NCBI GenBank assembly: GCA_963678075.2
Contig: CAXXPK010000003.1
Location: forward strand, 62,001-126,000
Reading direction: 5' to 3'
Length of the DNA stretch: 64,000 nucleotides
DNA from: Oleispirillum sp963678075
GTDB taxonomy: Bacteria > Pseudomonadota > Alphaproteobacteria > Rhodospirillales > Rhodospirillaceae
Part shown: in pieces, positions 42,529 through 51,329 of the stretch
Layout of the letters: each line of letters begins with the position of its first letter
How positions within the stretch are numbered: the first letter of the stretch is position 1
The notes under the pieces: model-generated
Database searches by the model: none
What the model was told of the DNA's origin: nothing
Seen by the model: the letters and a program-made list of their open reading frames with translations, nothing else
Program-made: the position numbers and the translations under genes

Positions 42529-43686
42529 ATGCGACCGGAAACCGCCTTTCATCTGTACGTTCATTGGCCGTATTGCCGCAGCAAGTGCGGCTATTGCGAT
42601 TTTGCCAGCGTGGCGCCGCGTCGGGCCTGGACTCCGGCCCACTTTGTCGCGGCCTATCGCGCCGACATCGCGGCGCTGCGGGGGTTGACCGGGGCGCGGC
42701 CCCTGGGCTCGATCTTTTTCGGCGGCGGGACGCCGTCGCTGGCCGAACCCGCGATCATTGGCGCGGTGGTGGATGCAGCGATCGCCGCGTGGGAGCCGCG
42801 ATCGGATCTGGAAATCACGCTGGAGGCCAACCCCGGCACGGTCGATAAAAAGGCCTTGCGGGCCTTACGCGACGCGGGCGTCAATCGGCTGTCGGTGGGG
42901 GCGCAAAGCTTCGACGCGGCGGCTTTGAAGCGTTTAGGGCGAACCCATTCCGTTGACGAAACGAAGCATGCGTTGACCTGGGCCCATGACATCTTTGGGC
43001 GTTTGTCGATGGATTTGATTACCGCCCGTCCCGGCCAGGCGCCGCGGACCTGGGCGTTGGAACTGCACCAGGCCCTGGAGTTCGCGGGGGAACACGTCTC
43101 GATTTATCAGTTGACGGTGGAAGACGGCACCCCCCTGGCTGCCGAGATCGCGGCGGGTCGCGCGACGATGCCCGATGACGAAGCCGCCGCGACGATTTTC
43201 GAGGATACCCGCCGATTCATGGCCGCCGCTGGGCGTCCGGCGTATGAGGTATCCAACTTCGCGCGGGCGGGCGGCGAATGCCGCCACAATCTGGCGATCT
43301 GGCGCGGCGCCGACTATGGCGGCATCGGTCCCGCCGCCCACGGCCGACAGAGCCTGGAAGGCGCCTTTGCCGCCACCCGCCACGCGGCGGACGTGGCGGA
43401 CTGGCTGGCCGGGCCACCCTTGCCGGAAAGCATGCCGCTATCCGCCGAGGATCGTGCCCGCGAACACCTGATGATGTCGCTGCGGTTAAGCGAAGGGGTG
43501 TCGTTGTCGCGGTTCGCCGAACTGTTCGCGCCGCACGGTCTGGCCGATCCCTGGCCGTTGCTGAAGGACGAAGCGCTGGCCGAGGCCGAGGATCTGGGGC
43601 TGTTGGAGCGGGACGATATCGCCCTGCGCGTCACCGAATCCGGAGTGTTGCTGCTGAACGCCCTGACCGCGCGGGTGCTGCGGTAA
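42529..43686 (+). CDS. hemW: Radical SAM HemW-like protein (coproporphyrinogen III oxidase-like)
   Basis: A 385-residue radical SAM protein. The iron-sulfur motif CRSKCGYC (CxxxCxxC) is in LYVHWPYCRSKCGYCDF, the GGGTPS motif is in FFGGGTPSL, and LSVGAQSFD and YQLTVEDGTPL are typical of HemW, now viewed as a haem chaperone rather than an oxidase. The ATG at 42529 is used because upstream in-frame sequence is repeat DNA. It follows rdgB as in many alphaproteobacteria and is convergent with lppC. Confidence 0.93.
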   Translation: MRPETAFHLYVHWPYCRSKCGYCDFASVAPRRAWTPAHFVAAYRADIAALRGLTGARPLGSIFFGGGTPSLAEPAIIGAVVDAAIAAWEPRSDLEITLEANPGTVDKKALRALRDAGVNRLSVGAQSFDAAALKRLGRTHSVDETKHALTWAHDIFGRLSMDLITARPGQAPRTWALELHQALEFAGEHVSIYQLTVEDGTPLAAEIAAGRATMPDDEAAATIFEDTRRFMAAAGRPAYEVSNFARAGGECRHNLAIWRGADYGGIGPAAHGRQSLEGAFAATRHAADVADWLAGPPLPESMPLSAEDRAREHLMMSLRLSEGVSLSRFAELFAPHGLADPWPLLKDEALAEAEDLGLLERDDIALRVTESGVLLLNALTARVLR

Positions 43687-43709
43687 TTCGGGGACGGCCA
43701 GCCCCCGAA
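43687..43709. terminator. Hairpin between convergent hemW and lppC
   Basis: TTCGGGG (43687-43693), a nine-base loop and CCCCGAA (43703-43709) sit between the two stop codons. It is symmetrical and could end both transcripts. Confidence 0.45.
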
Positions 43710-43716
43710 ACCATTC

Positions 43717-45108
43717 TCAGTATGCCTGGGTGAAGCGGGTCGGCGCCGGGGAAACCACATGAGAGCCGTCGCGATCGACTTCGCGCACCGACAACATACG
43801 TTCGACCTGTCCGTCGGGGTTGAGGCGGAAGGCGCCGTTGACGCCGATGAAGCCGCCACTGGCGGTCAGGCAGCGCCACGGCGCGTCATAGGCGCGCGAC
43901 AGCGCCGCAGCCAGCGCCACCATGTCGTAGGCGAGCGAGGCCAGCTGGGTCGGCGCGCGGCCATAGGTTTCGGTGTAGCGGGCGATGAATCGTTCATAAC
44001 CGATGCGCGAGGATGCCGGGAACCACGCGCCGGACAGCGCGGTTTCGGTTCCCAGGGCTTCGTCTTGCCACAACAGGGTTCCCAGCAGTTTCACCTGGCT
44101 GGGATCGACGTCATAGAAGCGCAGCAAGGAAATCACCTGCCGCAGGGACGTTCCGGCGATCGGCAGCAACAGGGCGTCGAAATCGACCTCGCCCAAGGAG
44201 TCCTGTTTTTCCAGGCGTTTCAGAGCCTCGGCGGCGGCGGGGTCGGTGGAGTGGGCCAGGGTGGACTTTTCGTGTTCCAGAGCGGCCTTGCGTCGGGAAT
44301 AAACGGTCAGATCCTTGATGACGGCGGAAAAATTCACCTTTGCCGGGTCGAAAAAGGCGGTGCGGACAAGAACCCCGCCGTTCCGTTCGACGGCGCCCCG
44401 TGCCGCGTCGGCGGCGGCGCGGCCATAGGGGGTTTCCGGCGCCAGCACGGCGAAACGGGCGCGGCCTTGCTCCGCCGCGAAGGCGATGACGCGGTTGACC
44501 TGCGGCCGGATCAGAAATCCGGTGACGAAAACGTTGGCGGAGGTCGCGTCGGCGTCCGAGGAAAACGACAGCACCGGAATGCCGGCGGACTGCGCCACCG
44601 CCGTCACCGCCTGCACCGATTGCGAGAACAGGGGGCCGACGAACAGGATGGCGCCCTGGTCCTTGGCCTGTTCGGCGGCGGCGCGGGCGCCCTCGACGGT
44701 TCCCTTGGTGTCATAGAATTGCAGGATCAGGCCGGGATTGGCGACCTCGAACTGCGCCAGCAAGGCCGCGTCGCGCAGGGCCAGACCCGCCGCCCCCGCC
44801 TCGCCGGAAAGGGGAATGAGAACACCGACCCGCGCCGTTCGTTGCACCGTCGTGGCCGTTGCCCACAGTGGCAGCAAGGCGGTTTCTCCTGGTTGCAACG
44901 CGGCGTCCCGTGGAGCTTGCGGCGGCGTGGGAAGGGGCCTTGACATGGCGGAGGGGGCGGGGCGTCCGCCTACCATCGCCGGCGAACGGCCCTTGTCGCA
45001 GGCGGCGAGGCCAAAGGCGACGGCCAGCAACAGCAGGGCGACGCCGATCCGTCGTTTCCCGGGGACACCGTGCCGCGTTGCCGTGGTATAAGCGTTTCTG
45101 TCGTTCAT
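43717..45108 (-). CDS. LppC/LpoA-like penicillin-binding protein activator lipoprotein
   Basis: A 463-residue protein with a lipoprotein signal: positively charged start, hydrophobic segment and lipobox VAFGLAAC with Cys37. The mature part is a type I periplasmic-binding-protein fold: VGVLIPLSGEAGAAGLALRD, FVGPLFSQSVQAVTAVAQSA, PVLSFSSDA and VLAPETPYGRAAADAA. The LppC family activates peptidoglycan synthases at the outer membrane. It is divergent from rsmI, the standard arrangement. Intact. Confidence 0.88.
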   Translation of the reverse strand: MNDRNAYTTATRHGVPGKRRIGVALLLLAVAFGLAACDKGRSPAMVGGRPAPSAMSRPLPTPPQAPRDAALQPGETALLPLWATATTVQRTARVGVLIPLSGEAGAAGLALRDAALLAQFEVANPGLILQFYDTKGTVEGARAAAEQAKDQGAILFVGPLFSQSVQAVTAVAQSAGIPVLSFSSDADATSANVFVTGFLIRPQVNRVIAFAAEQGRARFAVLAPETPYGRAAADAARGAVERNGGVLVRTAFFDPAKVNFSAVIKDLTVYSRRKAALEHEKSTLAHSTDPAAAEALKRLEKQDSLGEVDFDALLLPIAGTSLRQVISLLRFYDVDPSQVKLLGTLLWQDEALGTETALSGAWFPASSRIGYERFIARYTETYGRAPTQLASLAYDMVALAAALSRAYDAPWRCLTASGGFIGVNGAFRLNPDGQVERMLSVREVDRDGSHVVSPAPTRFTQAY

Positions 45109-45141
45109 CTGCCGTATCGTCCCCTGCTTCCGGAAACCACC

Positions 45142-46029
45142 ATGTCGCGTTCCTTCGATCCGTCCGCCGCAGACCCGCGCGAGGCCCTGGCCCCCGCACT
45201 CTACATCACCGCGACCCCGATCGGAAACCGCGGCGACATCACTTTGCGCGCACTGGATGTTCTGGCCCGCGCCGACCGCCTACTGTGCGAGGATACCCGC
45301 GTCACCCGCAAACTGCTGGGCCTGTACGGTTTGTCGCGCGCGCTCACCGCCTATCACGATCACAATGCGGAGTCCATGCGCCCGAAGGTGTTGGAGTGGA
45401 TCGCGGCGGGACAGTCGGTGGCGTTGGTTTCCGATGCCGGAACGCCGCTGATTTCCGACCCCGGATTCAAGCTGGTGCGCGCCTGCCGTGCCGCCGGATT
45501 GGCGGTCACCGCGCTGCCCGGCGCCTCGGCGCTGCTGTCGGCGCTGGCGGTGGCCGGTCTGCCGACCGATCGTTTCCTGTTCTTGGGGTTTTTGCCGCCG
45601 AAAAGCGCGGCGCGCCGCACTCAGCTGGCCGAGGTGGCGGATGTCAGGGCAACCCTGGTGGTTTATGAATCGCCGCGGCGGTTGGCGGGGTTGCTGGCCG
45701 ATGCCGCAGTGGTGTTGCCGGGGCGTGAGGCGGTGGTCTGCCGCGAGCTGACCAAGCTGTTCGAGGAAACCGTCGCCGCCCCCCTGGACGAGTTGGTTCG
45801 CCGCCATGCCGAGGCGGGGCCGCCGAAGGGCGAGATCGTGCTGGCGATCGCGCCACCCGCCGCCGGCGATGCGGCGTGGAGCGCGGAAGACCTGGACGCG
45901 GCGTTGATCCGGGCGCTGGCCACCCATTCGGTCAAGGATGCCGCCGCCATCGTGGCGGAGGCTTCGGGCGCGCCGCGAAAGGCCCTCTACGCGCGACTTT
46001 TGGAATTGCGCGGCGGGGTGCCGCGATGA
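45142..46029 (+). CDS. rsmI: 16S rRNA (cytidine(1402)-2'-O)-methyltransferase
   Basis: A 295-residue tetrapyrrole-methylase-fold enzyme that methylates the ribose of C1402 in 16S rRNA. LYITATPIGNRGDITLRAL, LCEDTRVTRKLL, ALVSDAGTPLISDPGFKLV, ALPGASALLSALAVAGL and FLGFLPPKSAARR are clear. The C-terminal HTH-like end (KDAAAIVAEASGAPRKALYA) is present. ATG 45142 gives the normal length. The stop overlaps the yraN start. Confidence 0.95.
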   Translation: MSRSFDPSAADPREALAPALYITATPIGNRGDITLRALDVLARADRLLCEDTRVTRKLLGLYGLSRALTAYHDHNAESMRPKVLEWIAAGQSVALVSDAGTPLISDPGFKLVRACRAAGLAVTALPGASALLSALAVAGLPTDRFLFLGFLPPKSAARRTQLAEVADVRATLVVYESPRRLAGLLADAAVVLPGREAVVCRELTKLFEETVAAPLDELVRRHAEAGPPKGEIVLAIAPPAAGDAAWSAEDLDAALIRALATHSVKDAAAIVAEASGAPRKALYARLLELRGGVPR

Positions 46030-46370
46030 TCCGGGCGGAGACCGGGCGCGCCAATCAAAAGCGTGGCCGCTTCGCCGAAACCGTTGCTGTCTGGTTGTTG
46101 CGGGCCAAGGGTTATCGCATCATCGGGCGGCGGCTGTGTCCGCCACGCGGCAGCAGCGCCGGGGAAATCGATGTCGTGGCGCGGCGCGGTCGGATTCTGG
46201 CCTTCGTCGAGATCAAGGCTCGCCCGGACGTTGCGGGCGGCCTGTGGGCGATTCGTCCGCGACAGCAACGACGATTGGTGCGTGCTGCCGAGTGGTTCAT
46301 AAAAAATCAACCGAAGTATGCGACCTGTGACATGCGGTTCGATGCCATCGTCATCGCGCCGGGGCGCTAG
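46026..46370 (+). CDS. yraN: YraN/UPF0102 family endonuclease-like protein
   Basis: A 114-residue protein with the Holliday-junction-resolvase-like core of UPF0102: GRFAETVAVWLLRAKGYRII, GEIDVVARRGRILAFVEIKAR and the C-terminal CDMRFDAIVI. The catalytic D-ExK residues are in EIDVVARR and FVEIKAR. It is translationally coupled to rsmI by the ATGA overlap. The biological role is uncertain. Intact. Confidence 0.92.
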   Translation: MIRAETGRANQKRGRFAETVAVWLLRAKGYRIIGRRLCPPRGSSAGEIDVVARRGRILAFVEIKARPDVAGGLWAIRPRQQRRLVRAAEWFIKNQPKYATCDMRFDAIVIAPGR

Positions 46371-46386
46371 CCGCTGCGTCTGGCCG

Positions 46387-46812
46387 ATGCTTGGCGCGCC
46401 GAACCGCGATGTCACGGCCTTTCACGGAGGCGGGCTGTTGATTCACGAGGGTCGTGTCGTTCTGACCGGCACTGTCGATACCGAGACCTTGCACCGCGAT
46501 GCCGTTGCCCTGGCGCGGAAAGTGGATGGCGTGCGTGAAATCTATGACCACGTTCGGGTCGATCCGAACAGCGGCGTCGCCGATTATGCCGACGATTCCC
46601 GAATCGTCGCGTCGATGCGCAGGGCGATCATCCTGGACAAGAGCATCCTGTCGCTGAATTACGACATCGATGCCTCGGCGCATACGCTCTACCTGTTGGG
46701 AATCGCCCAAGACGAGGGCGAACGGCAGCGCGTGCTGGCGCAGGCGCGCACCATTTCCGGAGTGCGTTCGGTGGTCGATTACATCCGTATCAAGATCGCG
46801 GCGCAGCCCTAA
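46387..46812 (+). CDS. BON-domain protein lacking a signal peptide (N-terminally truncated?)
   Basis: Two BON-like segments are visible: GRVVLTGTVDTETLHRDAVALARKVDGVREIYDHVRV and HTLYLLGIAQDEGERQRVLAQARTISGVRSVVDYIRI (given here as features; the first from about residue 20, the second near the end). BON proteins following yraN are normally exported lipoproteins with a signal peptide and a fuller first BON domain. Here no signal is seen and the first domain lacks its beginning, so I infer that a deletion between yraN and this gene removed the 5' part. A start at 46387 is the best available, but translation is doubtful. Confidence 0.55.
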   Translation: MLGAPNRDVTAFHGGGLLIHEGRVVLTGTVDTETLHRDAVALARKVDGVREIYDHVRVDPNSGVADYADDSRIVASMRRAIILDKSILSLNYDIDASAHTLYLLGIAQDEGERQRVLAQARTISGVRSVVDYIRIKIAAQP

Positions 46813-46820
46813 ACCCGGCC

Positions 46821-48187
46821 TCAGGCATCGAGTTTTTGCAGGCAGATGCGGTTGCGGCCCAGGCGCTTCGCCTGGTAGAGGGCGCGGTCGGCGCGGGCGA
46901 CGACGTCACCCGCCGAAGCTCCGTCCTCGAAGGCCGAGACCCCGAAGCTTAGGCTCAATCCGCCGACGACCGGGAAGGCATGATCGGCGATGCGCTGACG
47001 TAGCAGTTCGGCCAAGATGACGGCGCCGCCCAGTTTGGTGTGGGCGCAGACGATCAGGAATTCCTCGCCCCCCAGCGCCCGACCACGTCGGTGGAACGGG
47101 TCGAGGTTTGCATTCGGGCCGCCACTTCCTCCAGCACCCGGTCGCCGACCGGGTGACCGTGGGTGTCGTTGACCCGCTTGAAATGGTCGATGTCCGCCAT
47201 GATGACGGAAAACCAGGAGCCATAACGCCGCGCCCGGCGTTCCTCGGAGGACAGGGATTCCTCCAGTTTGTAACGGTTGAAAACACGGGTCAGGGGATCG
47301 GTTACCGATCGCACATGCACCGTGCTGAGCATCCCCGCTTGTCGTTCCCATGTGGTCAGGTAAGACAGGGCATTGGCGATGGCGCGGGCGAACAAGGGCG
47401 CGGCCGCCCGCCACGCTTTGGCCAGGGTGCGGTCGGCGGGCAGAACGGCGAAGATGTGTCGCCGTACTGTGGGCATGCTTTCATCGGGAAACCATAGGGC
47501 GACGCCGTCGTCGCGACCGAATTCCGCTGCCAGATCGGCGGAAACCTCGGCATGGCGCGCGGCATCCAAGATCATGGTGCCGGTCGCCTTGGAGGGGCCG
47601 TGGAGGCGCTGCAGATTATCCTTCAGGAGAATCAGCCAGTTCGGCGTGGCGGTTTTCGGCGGCGGTTCGATGATGACGCGGGGGAACCCGGATACCGCCT
47701 TCATCAGCAGGCCGAGGTCGCGCAGAAAGTCGGAAATGCGGGTCGATTTCGCCAACAGTTCGGTGATGGCGGTGAAGGTGCGCATCAAGACATCGTCGGC
47801 ATGATTCCGCTCGGTTCGCAGACGCGCCCGCGTCATCGCCTGGGTCATTCCGTCGATCGTCCAGATTTCGCAGGCATATCCGCCGTTCGCGTCCAGGGGC
47901 TGCGCGATCAGAAGCGCGCTGACCGGGTTCCGGGTCTTGTCCCGCAGGACGATCGGCAGGAAGCGGGATGCGCCTTCGTCTTCCAAATCGTGCAGGAAGG
48001 CCGATACGGTGTCGCAGTGTCCGGATTCGATGAAGTCGCAGAAATGCCGGCCAAGGATATCTTCCGGCGGATAGCTCAGGGCGGCCGCCCTGCCTTGGTT
48101 GACGTCAACGATATGTCCGTCGCCATCAAGAATTTGCAGCAGCAGTCCGTCCCCGCCATGGGTTCTGGGATGCCCGTTCATGGTCAT
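46821..48187 (-). pseudogene. PAS-GGDEF diguanylate cyclase, frameshifted at the active site
   Basis: From ATG 48187 a PAS-like domain (DGDGHIVDVNQGRAAALSY) and a middle GAF-like part precede the GGDEF domain (VTDPLTRVFNRYKLEESLS, IMADIDHFKRVNDTHGHPVG). The first frame ends at 47054 after VVGRWGARNS; one frame over, the sequence continues GGEEFLIVCAHTKLGG to the end at 46821. Adding one base to the six-C run at 47068-47073 would restore RWGGEEF, the active-site loop. The gene is otherwise complete. It is either inactive, phase-variable through the homopolymer, or a base-calling error. Confidence 0.75.
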
Positions 48188-48483
48188 TTGGTCCCCATGC
48201 CCCCCGACTCGCAAGGCGAGCCACGAGAAAAGGTTTCTTCATGGTGGCGGAGGATAGGTTGAAACCTTTCCGTTTCCCAGAAGGTATAGGAATTATGACA
48301 AGATCATCCGGCCCATACCAGGCAGAGTCTCAAGTTATACCGGGGGATGTCTTTTCTAGTTCTTAGGGCGGAATTCGCGCCCCTGCCCCGCCGCGAATTC
48401 ACCCTGGAAGCGGCGGCGGGGATGATCTATCTCGTGTAGGAGCTTGTCGCGCCCGGCCCGTAGCCTTGAAGGAGAGACGCACC
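48188..48483. other. Divergent region between diguanylate cyclase and gshB
   Basis: About 300 bases without a recognised gene. An inverted repeat AAAGGTTTC (48229-48237) / GAAACCTTT (48261-48269) is seen, and further on two copies of CGAATTC lie within a GC-rich stretch. A reading of 30 codons from ATG 48347 ends at a stop and has no similarity that I recognise. A ribosome-binding GAAGGAGAG precedes gshB. Confidence 0.4.
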
Positions 48484-49431
48484 ATGACCCTGGCGGTCGC
48501 CCTGCAGATGGATCCCCTGGAGGGGATCGCCATCGACGCCGATTCCACCTTTGCCCTGGCGGAGGAAGCGCAACGTCGCGGTCATTCCCTATTTCATTAT
48601 CTGCCGCGCACGCTGCGCCTGGAAAACCGGCGGGTCACCGCCCACGGTCATGCGGTCGAGGTGCGGCGGGTGAAGGGCGATCACGCTCGCTTCGGCGTGG
48701 CGGAAACCGTCGATCTGGCGGATTTCGACGTGCTGCTGCTGCGGCAGGACCCGCCGTTCGATCTGGCCTATCTCGCGACCACCCATATCCTGGAACACGT
48801 TCACCCCAAGACCCTGGTCGTCAACGATCCGGTGGGGGTGCGCAACGCGCCGGAAAAGCTGCTGGTCACGTATTTTCCCGACCTGATGCCGCCGACCCTG
48901 GTTTCCGCGGATCCGGCGGCGATCCGGGATTTTCGGGCGCGATACCGCGACATCGTGGTCAAGCCGCTGTTCGGCAACGGCGGCGCCGGGGTCTTTCACC
49001 TGCGGCCCGAGGATGAAAACCTGAACGCGCTGTTGGAAATGTTTTTCGCCCGGACGCCGGAGCCGTTGATGGTCCAGGCCTATCTGCCCGCAGTACGCGG
49101 CGGCGACAAGCGGATCATCCTGATCGACGGCGAGGCGGCGGGCGCGCTTAACCGCGTTCCCCAAAGCGGCGAGGCGCGCACCAACATGCATGTCGGCGGC
49201 GTCGCCGAGGCCTCCCGCCCGACCCCCCGCGAGATGGACATCTGCCGCCGTATCGGCCCGGAATTGCGGGCGCGTGGCCTGCTGTTCGCGGGGCTGGACG
49301 TGATCGGTGATTGCGTTACCGAAATCAATGTCACCTCGCCCACCGGAATTCAGGAAATCGGCCGCTTCGACGGCGTCAATCTGGCCGCCCGCATTTGGGA
49401 CGTGATCGAGGCCAAGGTCGCGGCGGCATGA
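48484..49431 (+). CDS. gshB: Glutathione synthase
   Basis: A 315-residue ATP-grasp ligase joining gamma-glutamylcysteine and glycine. MTLAVALQMDPLEGIAIDAD is the standard start, LLRQDPPFDLAYLATTHILE follows, and the ATP-grasp elements are VVKPLFGNGGAGVF, RGGDKRIILIDGEAAGALNR and GLLFAGLDVIGDCVTEINVT, ending in TSPTGIQEI. A strong Shine-Dalgarno, AAGGAGAG, is eight bases upstream. The downstream comM remnant begins right after the stop. Intact. Confidence 0.97.
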   Translation: MTLAVALQMDPLEGIAIDADSTFALAEEAQRRGHSLFHYLPRTLRLENRRVTAHGHAVEVRRVKGDHARFGVAETVDLADFDVLLLRQDPPFDLAYLATTHILEHVHPKTLVVNDPVGVRNAPEKLLVTYFPDLMPPTLVSADPAAIRDFRARYRDIVVKPLFGNGGAGVFHLRPEDENLNALLEMFFARTPEPLMVQAYLPAVRGGDKRIILIDGEAAGALNRVPQSGEARTNMHVGGVAEASRPTPREMDICRRIGPELRARGLLFAGLDVIGDCVTEINVTSPTGIQEIGRFDGVNLAARIWDVIEAKVAAA

Positions 49432-49450
49432 CGGGGCCGGTTCTGCGCTC

Positions 49451-50216
49451 TTGACTGGGGCGGGGTCCGGCGGCCTGCCCGCGTTTTCCCTGGTCGGTCT
49501 TCCCGACAAGGCGGTGGCGGAAAGCCGCGAACGGGTACACGCCGCGCTGGTGGCGATCGGCCTGGGGATGCCGCCCAAGCGCATCACCGTCAATCTGGCC
49601 CCCGCCGATCTGTTGAAGGAAGGCAGCCATTTCGATCTGCCGATCGCGTTGGGGATTCTGTCGGCGATGGGGTTGATTCCGGCCGAGGAACTGCTACATT
49701 ACACGGCGGTGGGGGAATTGGCGCTGGATGGGCGGATCAGCGCGGTGGCCGGGGTTCTGCCCGCCGCGATTTCCGCCCACGCTCACGAGCGCGGCCTGAT
49801 TTGCCCCGCCGCGCAAGGGGCGGAGGCCGCCTGGGCGGGTGGCCACAACATGCTGATGGTGGGACCGCCCGGCGCCGGAAAGTCGATGTTGGCCCGGCGC
49901 CTGCCGGGTCTGCTGCCGCCGCCCAGCGCGACGGAGGCCCTGGCGGCCAGCATGGTCCATTCGATCGCGGGCGATCTGCCGGACGGCGGGTTGATCCGCC
50001 ACCGACCTTTCCGTTCGCCGCATCCTTCCTGTTCCATCGCCGCGATGGTCGGCGGCGGCCCGCGGCCGGCAGCAGGCCCGGTTTTCGGATCTGGCCGAAG
50101 CCGCCGCCGCCTTCAAGCTGTCGGCGCGCGGCCATCACCGCGCCATCAAGGTGGCGCGCACCATCGCCGATCTGGCCGGCGACGAAACCGTGAGCCGCCC
50201 GCACTTAAGCGAGGCT
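49451..50216 (+). pseudogene. comM: ComM-like Mg-chelatase-family ATPase, collapsed by deletions
   Basis: The sequence starts inside the family at GLPAFSLVGLPDKAVAESRE, so about 30 N-terminal residues are missing. After PAAQGAEAAWAG it jumps straight to GGHNMLMVGPPGAGKSMLA, omitting the segment that normally separates them, and after SIAAMVGGGPRP it jumps to GRQQARFSDLAEAAAAFKL in another frame, omitting most of the AAA+ core including Walker B and arginine finger regions. The C-terminal RTIADLAGDETVSRPHLSEA ends it. Walker A is kept, but the protein cannot be complete. In other bacteria ComM helps DNA uptake recombination. Confidence 0.85.
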
Positions 50217-50261
50217 TCTCTCCTATCGCCGCCGCGCCCCACACGGAAGGATGACCCGCCG

Positions 50262-50492
50262 ATGATTTCCCCGCCATTCTTGCTGACCGCCCTGGTCGTG
50301 GTGCTGATGCCCGGTACCGGCGTGATCTATACGGTGTCCTGTGGTCTGCTGCGGGGACGCCGTGCCGCCATCGTCGCCGCCGCAGCGCGCCGCAGGGTTC
50401 TGGAGTCGCCAGCGGTTCTGCGCTGGATGAAGCGCGGATTTGCCGGTCTTTTCGCGGTTTTGGGGGTGCGGTTGGCGCTGAGCAAGGGATAA
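50262..50492 (+). pseudogene. LysE/RhtB-type exporter remnant with large internal deletion
   Basis: A 76-residue frame joins the N-terminus of a LysE/RhtB translocator (FLLTALVVVLMPGTGVIYTVS and GLLRGRRAAIVAA) directly to its C-terminus (RVLESPAVLRWMKRGFAGLFAVLGVRLALSKG). The family is about 200-210 residues with six helices, so some 130 central residues are gone while the frame stays open. It might still be translated as a two-helix peptide, but transport function is implausible. Confidence 0.8.
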
Positions 50493-50503
50493 AGGGCGGT
50501 TTT

Positions 50504-50857
50504 TCAGGAAATTGGCGGGCCGTGAAGGCGCAAAAACGACGATTTGTCCCAATATCCGCGCCGAAAGGCGATTTTTTCGCCACGAATGTGGAAAAAACCG
50601 CATCCCCGCATCCCCTTGGGGTCCCGCCACTCCAGAATCGCCACATCGCCGCCCTGGCAAATCGCCTCGACGATGCAAACCATTTCGGTTGCGGAAATTT
50701 CCCGCGCGAACATCGCGCGGATCGCGGCGCGGCCTTCCACCGGGTCTTGCGCCACCTGATGGTTGACCGCGTCCTCGTGATAAAAAGCGGCGATTTCATC
50801 GGGGTCGGCGCGATTGAACGCCGCTACCCAGGCACGGACCAGGTCCTTAGGAGTCAT
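50504..50857 (-). CDS. SnoaL/NTF2-like nuclear transport factor 2 family protein
   Basis: A 117-residue protein with the cone-shaped NTF2-like fold: LVRAWVAAFNRADPDEIAAFYHEDAVNHQV at the N-terminus and VAILEWRDPKGMRGCGFFHIRGEKI later. Such proteins act as small isomerases, hydrolases or polyketide-related cyclases, and the reaction here is unknown. It is convergent with the lysE remnant and separated by about 470 non-coding bases from hinT. Intact. Confidence 0.78.
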   Translation of the reverse strand: MTPKDLVRAWVAAFNRADPDEIAAFYHEDAVNHQVAQDPVEGRAAIRAMFAREISATEMVCIVEAICQGGDVAILEWRDPKGMRGCGFFHIRGEKIAFRRGYWDKSSFLRLHGPPIS

Positions 50858-51329
50858 CGCGGAATCTTCTTTCGCAAGGGTTTTGCCGCGAACATCATAG
50901 CCCAGGCTGTCCTGTCAGGCACGAAACGAAGGCGAAAACCCTAAGGACTCCAGACATTTCACGGGGTTGGCGGGGGTTGGGCGGAAAAATCCCCCGGCGC
51001 CAGCCGATTCGCCGCCGAATCTTTCGTCGTGCGGTGATCGTGGGCTTCGTCGCGGAATTCTTGCCGGAGTCTGGATTCGTCCGTGCGGAGTCGTGGTGGG
51101 TCCGGTTTCTGGTTTTCTCGAGTCGCCAGCCCCGGTTGGCGGCACCGAGACCCCGACTCTCCGGGTCCGCGACTCGAGAAATTCATTGGCTGCATGAAAT
51201 GTTCTAAAACGCAACCAGCCACGTTTGCAGTTAAGATGTCGGAACCCCATGCCACAACCCTGCCGAAGGGGCCGTCACGGCCACATTCGGCAGGTGGGTG
51301 TGTCATAAATATGTAGCTAAGTCAGGTGA
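50858..51329. other. Non-coding region with a multi-stem inverted repeat
   Basis: About 470 bases with no recognised protein. TTTCTCGAGTCGC (51114-51126) pairs perfectly with GCGACTCGAGAAA (51169-51181); inside lie CCAGC/GTTGG and GAGA/TCTC short stems, so a three-way-junction-like fold is possible. A second hairpin, CTGCCGAA...TTCGGCAG enclosing GGCCG/CGGCC, lies near 51271-51300. The last 150 bases before hinT are markedly AT-richer. It could hold a small RNA or a relic of inserted DNA; there is no sequence evidence for either. Confidence 0.45.

Noticed and set aside
50151..50492. A 113-codon frame joining the comM end with the lysE-like start
   Set aside because: It is a chance read-through of two different gene remnants; the lysE-like ATG at 50262 begins the second one.
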